This document shows, piece by piece, positions 35,422 to 44,041 of a stretch of 64,000 bases of DNA. Source of the stretch: DASZHJ01 sp963735465 (GTDB lineage: Bacteria > Pseudomonadota > Alphaproteobacteria > ATCC43930 > CGMCC-115725); NCBI GenBank assembly GCA_963735465.1, contig CAVTLA010000001.1:1736001-1800000 (forward strand). The letters are read 5' to 3'. Numbering within the stretch: position 1 is the stretch's first letter; each line of letters opens with the position of its first letter. Both the position numbers and the translations under genes were made by a program. The notes beneath the pieces are model-generated. The model was not told the DNA's origin, ran no database searches, and was given only the letters and a program-made list of their open reading frames with translations.

Positions 35422-35596
35422 AGGCAGTCGACGGCGAAATCGCTGCCTCCGGAGCGAGCACCTTGTGCAAGGCGGCGCCACGGCCCACGGCAGCGTGCTC
35501 CGGGACGGCGGCGTTGGCGCTGATGTCCCGTCCGAACCGCTGGCCTGTGCCTTGCAAGGCGTCCACGATCCGCATGGATTTTACCGGGGGGCGTTG

Positions 35597-36646
35597 ATGC
35601 TGCATCGGCTGGCGATCGGACTCGCGTTGGGCTTGATGGCAACGTTTGGGGCACACGCAGACGAGCTGCCCAAGGCGCATTTCAAGGTGATCGGGCTGAA
35701 TGGGCCGACCGTCGCCTCTAGCGTCGATGAGCTGCCGTTCTGGCGTGAGACCCTGCCCAAGGCGTCGAACGGCGCGGTCACCGCCGATGTCACGCCCCTG
35801 GATCAGATGGGCATCGACGATAAGACCATGCTGCGCCTGCTGAAGCTGGGCGTGATGGACTTTGCCGGCATGGACATCTCGAAGATGGCCGGTGACGATC
35901 CCAGGTTCGAGGGCTGCGATCTCGCCGGGCTCACCCTCGACGCCGACAAGGCGCGGGCGGCCTGCAACGCCTATCGGGCCGTCATCGACCGCCAGATGCA
36001 GAAGAACTGGAACGTCAAGCTGCTCGCCTTCGGCGGCAACCCGCCGCAGGTGTTCTGGTGCCGCGACCTGATCGGCGGCCTCGACGATCTCAAGGGAAAG
36101 AAGATCCGCGTCTTCAACAATACCATGCGGGATTTCCTCGGCGGTCTGGGCGCGACCTCGGTCAGCATGGCCTTCGCCGAGGTCGTGCCGGCCCTCAACA
36201 ACGGCGTGGTCGACTGCGCCGTCACCGGCAGCCTCTCCGGCAACACCGCCGGCTGGGCCGAGGTGACCAAGTCGCTCTATCCGATGTCCCTGGGATGGAG
36301 CATCAACGTGGTGGCGGTCAATCTCGCCACCTGGAACCGCCTGCCGCCGGCGACGCAGGCTTTCCTGCTCGAACAGTTCAAGCTCTACGAGGACAAGATG
36401 TGGGCGACGCTGAAGCAGGCGACGGCGGAAGCGGACAACTGCAACACCAGCAAGCAGCCCTGCACCCTCGGCAAGCTCGCCAGCATCACCATCGTCCCGG
36501 TGAAGCCGGCGGAGGCGGAACTGCACAAGAAGCTGGTGGAGGGCGCGGTGCTCGCGGGCTGGGCCAAACGGTGCGGCGCGGAATGCGCGGCGGAATGGAA
36601 CGATACCGTCGGCAAGGTGCTGGGCCTGAAGGCGCCCACGAGCTGA
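35597..36646 (+). CDS. TRAP transporter substrate-binding protein (DctP family)
   Basis: A 349-residue periplasmic receptor. A signal peptide (MLHRLAIGLALGLMATFGAH then ADELP) precedes a DctP fold with LRLLKLGVMDFAGMDISKMA, the conserved DDLKGKKIRVFNNTMRDFLG region containing the carboxylate-binding Arg, and AFAEVVPALNNGVVDCAVTG. TRAP receptors bind organic acids. The ATG at 35597 is preceded by GGGGGG. It is the first gene of a DctP-Q-M set, with 38 bases to the small membrane subunit. Confidence 0.88.
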   Translation: MLHRLAIGLALGLMATFGAHADELPKAHFKVIGLNGPTVASSVDELPFWRETLPKASNGAVTADVTPLDQMGIDDKTMLRLLKLGVMDFAGMDISKMAGDDPRFEGCDLAGLTLDADKARAACNAYRAVIDRQMQKNWNVKLLAFGGNPPQVFWCRDLIGGLDDLKGKKIRVFNNTMRDFLGGLGATSVSMAFAEVVPALNNGVVDCAVTGSLSGNTAGWAEVTKSLYPMSLGWSINVVAVNLATWNRLPPATQAFLLEQFKLYEDKMWATLKQATAEADNCNTSKQPCTLGKLASITIVPVKPAEAELHKKLVEGAVLAGWAKRCGAECAAEWNDTVGKVLGLKAPTS

Positions 36647-36684
36647 GGCACGGCACCGGCACGGCGCACGGAGGGGCCCCGACG

Positions 36685-37281
36685 ATGGACGCGGTGATGC
36701 GGGTTGCCCGCGGCGTCACGCGATTCGGGCTCTGGTTCGGCGGCGCTCTCATCCTGGTGGCGGCGCTCCTGATCGGCGTCGACGTGGTCTTGCGGAAATT
36801 CTTCACGACATCGATCGGCGGCGCCGACGAGCTCGCGGGCTATGCGCTGGCCATCGGCACCGCCTGGTCGCTGGGGGCGGCGCTCCTCGATCGCGCCCAC
36901 ATCCGCATCGATTCCCTCTACGTGCTGTTTCCCGGCCGATTGCGCCTTGCCCTCGATTTCCTGGGCCTCGTGCTCTTCGTCGGCTTCTTCGGCCTGATCG
37001 CCTGGCACGGGCTCGGCGTGGTGCAACAGTCCTGGACCGCCGGGTCCCACAGCCAATCTGCCCTGGAGACGCCGACGGTGGTGCCGCAGGCGGTCTGGCT
37101 CCTCGGCTTGGTCAGTTTCGTCGCCGTGGGACTGGTGCTGCTCGCCTACGCCGCCGGCCTGGCCGCGCGCGGCGAGCTCTCGCTGACCGCTCGGGCGATC
37201 AGCACCCGCTCCGCCGAGGAGGAGGTCGAGGACGAGATCCGCGACCTGCGGCGGCGCGCGGCGCAGGAGGCCGGCGAGTAA
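36685..37281 (+). CDS. TRAP transporter small permease (DctQ family)
   Basis: A 198-residue membrane protein with four helices. GLWFGGALILVAALLIGVDV, ELAGYALAIGTAWSLGAALL and LDFLGLVLFVGFFGLIAWHG are typical of DctQ, which docks to the large subunit. The C-terminal 35 residues are charged and probably cytoplasmic. GGAGGGG precedes the ATG at 36685. Its TAA overlaps the ATG of the next gene (TAATG at 37279-37283). Confidence 0.88.
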   Translation: MDAVMRVARGVTRFGLWFGGALILVAALLIGVDVVLRKFFTTSIGGADELAGYALAIGTAWSLGAALLDRAHIRIDSLYVLFPGRLRLALDFLGLVLFVGFFGLIAWHGLGVVQQSWTAGSHSQSALETPTVVPQAVWLLGLVSFVAVGLVLLAYAAGLAARGELSLTARAISTRSAEEEVEDEIRDLRRRAAQEAGE

Positions 37282-38567
37282 TGCTCGGGGTCGCCCTCCT
37301 GATCCTCATCTCGCTCCTTGCCCTGGCGGTGCCGGTCGCCGCCGGGCTCGGCATACTCGGCCTCGGCCTTTCCGGCATCTTCTCGCAGTTGCCGCTCACC
37401 CTCGCCATCGGCGAGATGGCCTGGGGCACATCGAACAATTTCCTCCTGGTCTCCATTCCCTTCTTCGTGCTGCTGGGCGAGATCCTGCTGCGCTCCGGCA
37501 TGGCGGAGCGGATGTACAACGCCCTGGTGCTGTGGATGCCCTGGCTCCCCGGCGGCCTCATGCACTCCAACATCGCGGCCTGCGCGATGTTCGCGGCGAC
37601 CTCCGGGTCGAGCGTCGCCACCGCGGCCACCATCGGCACCGTGGCGCTGGGCGAGATCGAGAAGCACGGCTACTCCGAGCGCCTGTTTCTCGGCACCATC
37701 GCCGCCGGCGGTACCCTTGGTATTCTGATCCCGCCCTCGATCAACATGATCGTCTACGGCGTCCTGACGGATTCCTCGATCCCCAAGCTCTATCTCGCCG
37801 GCATCATCCCCGGCATCATCCTGGCGGGACTTTTCAGCCTGACCGTGCTCGGCTTCTGCCTCGCGCGGCCGGCGCTCGGCGGCAAGCGCACGACGGCCAC
37901 CTGGGAGCAGCGGCTGCAGGCGCTCCCGGATCTCATCCCGCCCCTCGTGATCTTCATTGCCGTCATCGGGTCGATCTATGCCGGCTGGGCGACGGCGACG
38001 GAATCCGCCGCCCTCGGCGTGATCGCGGCCCTCGGCGTCGCGGCGTGGAACCGCCGCCTCACCCTGGGCATGCTGACCCTCGCCTTCGAGGGCACCATGC
38101 GGACGACGGCGATGATCATGGCGATCCTGATCGCCGCCTATTTCCTCAACTTCGTGATCACGTCAATCGGACTCACTGGCGAGGTGAACCGGTTCATCAC
38201 CGGCCTCGGCCTCTCCTCCGGGGCGCTGCTGGTGGTGGTGATCGTGTTCTACGTGATCCTCGGCATGTTCATGGAAACGCTGTCGATGATGGTGGCGACG
38301 GTTCCGATCATCGCGCCGATCATGTTCAAGGCGGGCTACGATCCGATCTGGTTCGGTGTCCTGATCGTGATCCTGATGGAGACGGCGATGATCACGCCGC
38401 CGGTGGGCATCAATCTCTACGTCGTTCAGGGCCTGCGCCGGCGCGGCAAGATCGACGACGTCATCATCGGATCGGCGCCGTTCGTGGCGGCGATGCTGCT
38501 GATGATCCTGATCCTATCGGTCTGGCCGTATCTTGCCCTGTGGCTGCCGCGGATGGCGGCGAACTGA
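37281..38567 (+). CDS. TRAP transporter large permease (DctM family)
   Basis: A 428-residue membrane protein that drives sodium-coupled uptake. Family landmarks include FFVLLGEILLRSGMAERMYN, GSSVATAATIGTVALGEIEK, GGTLGILIPPSINMIVYGVL and METAMITPPVGINLYVVQGL, with about 12 helices. It completes the P-Q-M system, which imports an organic acid of unknown identity. It ends inside a hairpin shared with the convergent ABC ATPase gene. Confidence 0.93.
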   Translation: MLGVALLILISLLALAVPVAAGLGILGLGLSGIFSQLPLTLAIGEMAWGTSNNFLLVSIPFFVLLGEILLRSGMAERMYNALVLWMPWLPGGLMHSNIAACAMFAATSGSSVATAATIGTVALGEIEKHGYSERLFLGTIAAGGTLGILIPPSINMIVYGVLTDSSIPKLYLAGIIPGIILAGLFSLTVLGFCLARPALGGKRTTATWEQRLQALPDLIPPLVIFIAVIGSIYAGWATATESAALGVIAALGVAAWNRRLTLGMLTLAFEGTMRTTAMIMAILIAAYFLNFVITSIGLTGEVNRFITGLGLSSGALLVVVIVFYVILGMFMETLSMMVATVPIIAPIMFKAGYDPIWFGVLIVILMETAMITPPVGINLYVVQGLRRRGKIDDVIIGSAPFVAAMLLMILILSVWPYLALWLPRMAAN

Positions 38568-38588
38568 CGGGCGCAAGCGCCCGGTCAG
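38564..38588. terminator. hairpin spanning both stop codons between convergent transporter operons
   Basis: CTGAC plus GGGCGC (38564-38574), an AA loop, then GCGCCC, one bulged G and GTCAG (38577-38588). The stop codons of dctM and of the fused ABC ATPase both lie within it. It has no T-run, so it may act as a two-way mRNA end or stabiliser rather than a standard intrinsic terminator. Confidence 0.45.
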
Positions 38589-40054
38589 AGATATCCCTCT
38601 CCCATCTCCGCGGCAAACCGGCTGGGCTCGCCCTCCCAGTGGATGCGGGCGTGCTCCAGCAGATAGACGCGGTCGGCATGCGGCAGGGCGAAGATCACGT
38701 TCTGCTCGCCCAGCAGCACCGTGATCGGCGTGGTCTTGCGCAGGCGGTCCAGCGCCTTCGATAACTGTTCCAGGATCACCGGAGCGAGGCCCAGCGTCGG
38801 CTCGTCGAGGATCAATAGCTTCGGCTGCATCATCAGCGCCCGCGCGATGGCCAGCATCTGCTGCTCGCCGCCGGAGAGCGTGCGCGCAACCTGGCCCTGG
38901 CGGGAGTCAAGGATGGGAAACAGCTCGAAGAGCCAGCTCAGCTGGGTCGCGCGCGTCGCGGCCGGCAGATGCTGGCCGCCGAGATCGAGATTCTCCCGCA
39001 CGGTCATGTCGCCGAACAGCTCCCGGCTCTCCGGGCATTGCGCCACGCCGCCGCGCGCGATCGAACCGGCGGTCATGCCGCGAAGGTCCCGGTCGGCGAA
39101 GCGTATCGTCCCGCTGTAGGGAACCAGGCCCGAGATCGCGTTGAACAGCGTGGTCTTTCCCGCACCGTTCAATCCGACCACCGAGACGAACTCCCCTTCC
39201 CGCACCTCGAGGTCGACCTTCTCCAGCGCCTGCGCCTTCCCGTAGAAGACGCTGAGGTCCGTCACCTTGAGGAGCGCCGGCTTGGCGCTTTCGGCCGCCG
39301 TCCGCCGCTCGACCGCGGCGATACTGCCGCCGAGATAGACGCGCCGGACCGTCTCGTTGCGCATCACTTCTTCCGCGGTGCCTTCCGCGACGTACTCACC
39401 CAGATACATCGCAAGGACGCGATCGACCAGCGCCGCCACGCTCTTGACGTTGTGGTCGACGAGCAGCACCGCGTGGCCGGCGGCGCGGAAGTCGCGGATC
39501 AGCTCGGAGAATGCGCCAACCTCGCCGGCGGTGAGGCCGGCGAAGGGCTCGTCGATCAGGACCACCGCGGGATCGCGCGCCACCGCCTTCGCCATTTCCA
39601 TCCGCCGGAGATCGGCGAACGGCAGGGTCGAGGGGCGCCGATGCATGACGTCGCCAAGTCCGACGCGCCGGGCGATGTCCCGTGCGCGCTCGTCGACTTC
39701 CGGCGCGGCGACGAGACGCAGCAGGGAATCCGGCAGCAGCGCCAGCTTGATGTTCTCCAATACGGTCTGCCGGTGCAGCGGCCGCGAGTGCTGAAAGACG
39801 ATGCCTACCCCGGCGCGGGCGATGCGGTGCGACGGCCAACCCGCCATCTCCACGCCCTTCACCTTGACCGAGCCGGCGTTCGGTCGCTCGATCCCCATGA
39901 TCAGCTTCATCACCGTCGACTTGCCCGATCCGTTGGGGCCGATCAGGCCGAGGATCTCGCCGGGCCGGATGTCGAAGCCGATGCCGTTGACCGCCACCAG
40001 GCCGCCGAATCGCTTGACCAGGCCACGGACCTCGAGATGCGGGCCACCCGTCAC
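38585..40054 (-). CDS. fused LivG-LivF branched-chain-amino-acid-type ABC ATPase
   Basis: A single 489-residue polypeptide containing both ATPases of a LIV-type importer. Domain 1 (about 6-242, LivG-like) has Walker A GPNGSGKS (39-46), a variant signature LPFADLRRMEMAKA (about 144-157) and Walker B VVLIDEP. A linker (about 243-259, IAAVERRTAAESAKP) joins domain 2 (about 260-489, LivF-like), with Walker A GLNGAGKT, signature LSGGEQQMLAIARAL and Walker B LLILDEP. These are normally two genes. The GTG at 40054 overlaps the livM stop (GTGA), fixing the start. Confidence 0.9.
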   Translation of the reverse strand: MTGGPHLEVRGLVKRFGGLVAVNGIGFDIRPGEILGLIGPNGSGKSTVMKLIMGIERPNAGSVKVKGVEMAGWPSHRIARAGVGIVFQHSRPLHRQTVLENIKLALLPDSLLRLVAAPEVDERARDIARRVGLGDVMHRRPSTLPFADLRRMEMAKAVARDPAVVLIDEPFAGLTAGEVGAFSELIRDFRAAGHAVLLVDHNVKSVAALVDRVLAMYLGEYVAEGTAEEVMRNETVRRVYLGGSIAAVERRTAAESAKPALLKVTDLSVFYGKAQALEKVDLEVREGEFVSVVGLNGAGKTTLFNAISGLVPYSGTIRFADRDLRGMTAGSIARGGVAQCPESRELFGDMTVRENLDLGGQHLPAATRATQLSWLFELFPILDSRQGQVARTLSGGEQQMLAIARALMMQPKLLILDEPTLGLAPVILEQLSKALDRLRKTTPITVLLGEQNVIFALPHADRVYLLEHARIHWEGEPSRFAAEMGEGYL

Positions 40055-40977
40055 TTGCGCTCTCCCGCCCGCAGCACGTAGCCGAGCAGCCCGTCCGGGA
40101 AGAACAGGATCACCGCGAGGGCCACCGCCGCCACCACGAAGGTATTGAGCTGGCCGAGGGGCCGCAGGAACTCGGCAGCGAGGATCAAGATCACGGCGCC
40201 AAGCGCCCCGCCGAGGATGGTGCGCCGCCCGCCGAGCACCGCGGCGATGATCACCTGCACGCCGATGGAGATATCGATGACGGTGTCGACCGACACCGTT
40301 CCCATGTAGAAGATCAGCATCGCGCCCGCGATTCCGGAAAACAACGCGCTCACCGAGAACGCCGCGAGCTTGTGCTTGGTGACGTTGAAGCCGAGCGCCT
40401 GCGCTTGAATGGTGTCCTGCCCACTGGCCTGCAGGATCAGTCCGATCGCCGAGCGCGACAGGCCGTAGAGGATAATTGCGCTGACCACGAGGAACGCCAA
40501 CGCATACCAGTAGTTGACATTGGCATCGATGGACAGCACGTCGGTGACGGTCATGCCGATCTCGCCGCCGGTGATGCCGGCGAAAATGACGATGGCGTTC
40601 TGCAGCAGCAGCACCGCGACCAGGGTGACGAGGCCGAAATAAGGACCGCGCAGCCTGAGCGCCGGTACTGCCAGCAGCAGACCGCCCACCACCGCCACCA
40701 CGGCACCCGCCGCCACGCAGAGCGGGATCGGCCAAGCATAGGCGTTGTCGAGCATGGCCGCCGCATAGGCGCCAAGGCCGATGAGAAAAGTCGGACCAAA
40801 ATTGACCTCGCCGGCAAAGCCGAACAGAAGATCCCAGGACATGGCGAAGACGCCGAAGTAGTAGGCGCCGGTCAGAACCGCGAGCAGATAGGCGGAGAGC
40901 CACAGCGGGAGCGCCGCCGCCGCCCCGACGATGACGACGGTTATCCAGAGCAGGCGGGAGCGCAGGAGACGTGCCAC
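40051..40977 (-). CDS. branched-chain amino acid ABC transporter permease (LivM type)
   Basis: A 308-residue permease with about eight helices. The family segment SWDLLFGFAGEVNFGPTFLIGLGAY is present (about 47-71), with ALRLRGPYFGLVTLVAVLLL and the coupling loop ALGFNVTKHKLAAFSVSALF. It pairs with LivH to form the pore. It is 12 bases downstream of livH and overlaps the fused ATPase. Confidence 0.92.
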   Translation of the reverse strand: MARLLRSRLLWITVVIVGAAAALPLWLSAYLLAVLTGAYYFGVFAMSWDLLFGFAGEVNFGPTFLIGLGAYAAAMLDNAYAWPIPLCVAAGAVVAVVGGLLLAVPALRLRGPYFGLVTLVAVLLLQNAIVIFAGITGGEIGMTVTDVLSIDANVNYWYALAFLVVSAIILYGLSRSAIGLILQASGQDTIQAQALGFNVTKHKLAAFSVSALFSGIAGAMLIFYMGTVSVDTVIDISIGVQVIIAAVLGGRRTILGGALGAVILILAAEFLRPLGQLNTFVVAAVALAVILFFPDGLLGYVLRAGERK

Positions 40978-40989
40978 AGCCGTCCTCCC

Positions 40990-41865
40990 CTAGCGCCGGC
41001 CGAGCAGGCCCTGGGGCCGCAGATAGACCACGAGGACCAGGAGGAGCAGCACGGGGATCGGCCGCAGCGTCGGCGCGATCAGATAGGCGGTCAGGGTCTC
41101 GATATACCCCACGACATAGGCGGCGATCAGCGATCCGGAAACGCTGCCGAGGCCGCCGAGCACCACGATCGAGAAGGCGCTCGCGGTGAGCTGGCCGGCG
41201 TTGTTGGAGCTGACGCCCAGAAACGAGGCGAGCAGCACCCCGGCGATACCGGCCAGCACGCCGTAGATGGCCCAGACCAGAAGATAGATCCGCGAAAGCT
41301 CGAAGCCGAGGAGCGTCAGGCCGCGCGGATTGATCGAGGCGGCCAGCAGGGATTTGCCGACGCGCGTACGATTGACCAGCAGCCACAGCAACCCGATGAC
41401 GATCCAGCAGAGCACCGCGATCATGATCTCGTTGCGCGGCGTGCGCACACCAAGGATGTTCACGACGCCGGCCAGCAGCGGTAGCATGGTCACGGGATTG
41501 TCGGTGAAGAGATAGGCCACACCCACCTGGATCATGATGCCCCAGAGCAAGGTGCCGGTAAGCACGAAGATCTCGGTCTCCTCCCGCGGAATGGAGCGCG
41601 AACGCTGGATCGGCCGCACCACCGCGAAATAGGTCACGTAGGCCGCGACCACCCCGGCGAAGACGCCCGCCAGCGTCCCGCCGTAGATGCCGAGACCGAG
41701 CTGGCCGGCGGCGAGCCAGCCTACCAGCGCGGCCACCACCATGATTCCACCATGGGAGAGGTTCAGCACGCCGGAGACGCCGAAGATGAGCGTGAATCCG
41801 ACGGCCGCCAGCCCATAGAGCGCGCTGATGGCAAACCCGTCGATGAGGATTTGCAGTCCGATCAT
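40990..41865 (-). CDS. branched-chain amino acid ABC transporter permease (LivH type)
   Basis: A 291-residue permease starting MIGLQILIDGFAISALYGLA. It has the typical GFTLIFGVSGVLNLSHGGIM helix and GLGSVSGSLIAAYVVGYIET near the C-terminus. It is the second gene of the livK-H-M-GF operon, separated from livK by a 121-base spacer with a hairpin that could lower its expression relative to the receptor. Confidence 0.92.
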   Translation of the reverse strand: MIGLQILIDGFAISALYGLAAVGFTLIFGVSGVLNLSHGGIMVVAALVGWLAAGQLGLGIYGGTLAGVFAGVVAAYVTYFAVVRPIQRSRSIPREETEIFVLTGTLLWGIMIQVGVAYLFTDNPVTMLPLLAGVVNILGVRTPRNEIMIAVLCWIVIGLLWLLVNRTRVGKSLLAASINPRGLTLLGFELSRIYLLVWAIYGVLAGIAGVLLASFLGVSSNNAGQLTASAFSIVVLGGLGSVSGSLIAAYVVGYIETLTAYLIAPTLRPIPVLLLLVLVVYLRPQGLLGRR

Positions 41866-41930
41866 GTTCTCGCCGTTCGCCCGGCGGCGTGCCGCCGACT
41901 CCTCACAGGGATCCCCAACAAGCTAAGGGC

Positions 41931-41960
41931 CGCGACCCCGGTAGGAATTCCGGGATCGCG
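41931..41960 (-). repeat. hairpin between livK and livH
   Basis: On the minus strand CGCGATCCCGG (41960-41950) pairs with CCGGGGTCGCG (41941-41931) through 11 pairs with one G-U, around an eight-base loop. Hairpins at this position commonly protect the receptor mRNA and let the binding protein be made in excess. No T-run follows, so read-through into livH is expected. Confidence 0.5.
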
Positions 41961-41986
41961 ACCCGTTCGCACGACGCGTCTCTCGC

Positions 41987-43261
41987 TTATTTGGCCGCGG
42001 TCTGCGGCAGCTTGACGAATGCTGGGAAGGTGAGCTTCGCGTTGGCCTTGTCGCGCGGCCACACCGTCACCTGCTTGCCGTTCTGCCACTGGATGTCGAC
42101 GCCGGTGATCAGCCCCGGACCATATTTGATAGCATGGGTATACTCGTCCTCCTGCCCGTAGAACTGCACCCGGCCGATGGTGCCAACGTAGTCGGTCTTC
42201 TCGAGGGCCGCCACCAGCTTGTCAGGATCGGTCGAGCCGGCGCGCTTGACGGCGTCGGCGATGATGTGGATGTCGTCGTAGCTGGTATATCCGTCGTACG
42301 CTGGCGAGGCGCCGAAACGCTTGGTATAGGCGTTGGTGAACGGGATCGTCGTCGGCGTCAGTGCCACGTCCGGCGAGGCCGCGCTGGCGGTGACGACGCC
42401 CTCTGCCGCGCCATTGGTGTCACTCCAGAAGCTGCTGGTGGTCGCCTGCGAGCTCTGCCCCGCCATCGGGATCGGCACCTGCTGGTCGTGCCACTGCACG
42501 GTCGGCTGAACGCCCACGTGGCTGATGCCCGTCGTGATCACGTCCGGGTGCTCGCCCTCGATCTTGTTGAAGATCGGCGTGAAGTCGGTGGTGTCGGGAT
42601 TGAAGCGGATGTGATCGAGGACCTTGAGTCCGGCCTTCGGCAGGCACGCCAGATAGCGCTCGTCGAGAGGCGTGGTCCAGGCAGCGTCCTCGCTCATGAC
42701 CACCGTCGTCTTCATGTGGAAGTCCTTGACCAGCGTGTCGTGCTCGAAGTCGCAGATCGACTGCGCGATGAACGCCGAGGTCAACCAACCATGGAAGGTG
42801 TATTTGTAGTGCGCGTAATCGTCGTGCACGTGCTTGGAAATATCCGTGCTCGCCGCGCCGGGCGTGATGAAGGGCATGTGGAGCCGCGCCGACCACGGCT
42901 CGATCGCCAGCGCCACCTCGCTGATGTAGCTCGCGACCACCGCGACCACCTTGTCCTGGTTGACGGCGCGCTGGAAGGCGCGGACCGCGTCCGCCGCGGA
43001 AGAATGGTCGTCGTAGGTGATGACCTCGATCTTGCGGCCGTCGACGCCGCCCTTGGCGTTGATCTCGTCGGCGGCCATCTCCGCGGCTTTGGTAATCGAC
43101 GCGCCGGCGACCGACGATGCCTCGCCGATGACGCCGATCTTGATCGAGTTCGCGGCTTGCGCGGGAACGGACTGCGTCATGCCCACCACCGCGACCGCGG
43201 CGCTGCCCAGCAGCAGATGTCTCAATGCCCGGAAGCTCGGGCTTAGGCTGAATGAACTCAT
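41987..43261 (-). CDS. branched-chain amino acid-type ABC transporter substrate-binding protein (LivK family)
   Basis: A 424-residue receptor with a signal peptide (hydrophobic HLLLGSAAVAVVGMTQSVPA, cleavage near AQAANS). The family start KIGVIGEASSVAGASITKAA is followed by AADEINAKGGVDGRKIEVIT, DDHSSAADAVRAFQRAVNQD and DGYTSYDDIHIIADAVKRAG. Family members bind branched-chain amino acids, amides, urea or aromatic acids; the ligand here is unknown. AGGAGG eight bases upstream is a strong ribosome binding site. Confidence 0.92.
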   Translation of the reverse strand: MSSFSLSPSFRALRHLLLGSAAVAVVGMTQSVPAQAANSIKIGVIGEASSVAGASITKAAEMAADEINAKGGVDGRKIEVITYDDHSSAADAVRAFQRAVNQDKVVAVVASYISEVALAIEPWSARLHMPFITPGAASTDISKHVHDDYAHYKYTFHGWLTSAFIAQSICDFEHDTLVKDFHMKTTVVMSEDAAWTTPLDERYLACLPKAGLKVLDHIRFNPDTTDFTPIFNKIEGEHPDVITTGISHVGVQPTVQWHDQQVPIPMAGQSSQATTSSFWSDTNGAAEGVVTASAASPDVALTPTTIPFTNAYTKRFGASPAYDGYTSYDDIHIIADAVKRAGSTDPDKLVAALEKTDYVGTIGRVQFYGQEDEYTHAIKYGPGLITGVDIQWQNGKQVTVWPRDKANAKLTFPAFVKLPQTAAK

Positions 43262-43345
43262 CAGGCCTTCCTCCTCGGTATTTATGGTCGACGATGCGAC
43301 GCAACCGCCGTGTTAGTTCGATTTTGGAACGATTGCGCAGCGATC

Positions 43346-43363
43346 GAACATTAATTGTTGTTC
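43346..43363. promoter_or_regulatory. small inverted repeat upstream of livK
   Basis: GAACA (43346-43350), an eight-base AT-rich centre and TGTTC (43359-43363). It lies in an AT-rich patch 85-102 bases before livK, a plausible operator. Evidence is pattern only. Confidence 0.25.
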
Positions 43364-43527
43364 ATATCTGTGATCTTGCGTCGTCGCAGCACGCAATTTG
43401 TGCAACGCGACGAGGCCGATGTCGGGAGCAATGAAGGCCCATTGTCAGATTGCCGAATATCTGAGCACGCCCGGACATGAGCGACGCGGGGTCGATCCGG
43501 CCCAGCTCCAGGGAAACGGGCTGCTGA

Positions 43528-43746
43528 AGATCGGATGCAGCCTGGCTACCTGCAGATCAGTCCGGAGGCTATGCGCGCGGACGTCGCGGGCATCCGGAGC
43601 TGCCGGAGCTGACTTATCGCCAGGCGGTGAAGACCTTCGGACAGCACAGCACGGCGGAGCTGATCTATCTCGTGGGATTGTACTGCCTGGTCTCGGTCAC
43701 CTTGAACGGCTTCAACGTTCCCGTGCCGGACGCCGAGAAGGATTGA
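43528..43746 (+). pseudogene. carboxymuconolactone decarboxylase-like remnant (C-terminal fragment)
   Basis: An open stretch without a credible start, closed upstream by a stop at 43525-43527, ends with ELTYRQAVKTFGQHSTAELI, YLVGLYCLVSVTLNGFNVPV and PDAEKD before TGA 43744. This matches the C-terminal part of AhpD/carboxymuconolactone-decarboxylase-like proteins (pattern L-V-x-L-x-G-x-Y-x-L-V-x-x-x-L-N-x-F-x-V-P-x-P). The N-terminal two thirds, including the usual catalytic region, is not found upstream in any frame. It is therefore a decayed or truncated copy and marks a past deletion next to livK. Confidence 0.6.
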
Positions 43747-43766
43747 ACGTCGGCCGCCGCGGCCGC

Positions 43767-44036
43767 CTACCCGCCGCTGATCGCCGTCATGATGTAGACC
43801 TCGGCGCCGGGCGCCAGGCGCGTCTCCAGCCTGGCGCGCTCGCCGTCGACGAAGACGTTGATGTGGCGGCGGATCGCCGGCGTCGAATCGCAGAGGCGGT
43901 CGCGCATTCCCGGCCAGCGGGCGTCCAGGCGGTCGATCGCGTCGGCAACGGTCGTCGCCGACAGCTCGAGCCGCCGCAGGCAGCCCGGGAAGAGCCGCGC
44001 GAGGACGTTCGGCAGCGTGACGGCGACCGTGGCCAC
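43767..44036 (-). CDS. MoaD/ThiS-family ubiquitin-like protein
   Basis: An 89-residue beta-grasp protein starting MATVAVTLPNVLARLFPGCL and ending EVYIMTAISGG. The C-terminal Gly-Gly and the region HINVFVDGERARLETRLAPG are characteristic of MoaD/ThiS sulphur carriers, which are adenylated on the C-terminal Gly and then thiocarboxylated. No MoeB/ThiF activating enzyme or molybdopterin gene is nearby. It starts five bases after the stop of an Asp-box propeller gene, so the two are surely co-transcribed. Its target pathway is unknown. Confidence 0.8.
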   Translation of the reverse strand: MATVAVTLPNVLARLFPGCLRRLELSATTVADAIDRLDARWPGMRDRLCDSTPAIRRHINVFVDGERARLETRLAPGAEVYIMTAISGG

Positions 44037-44041
44037 GCCGC

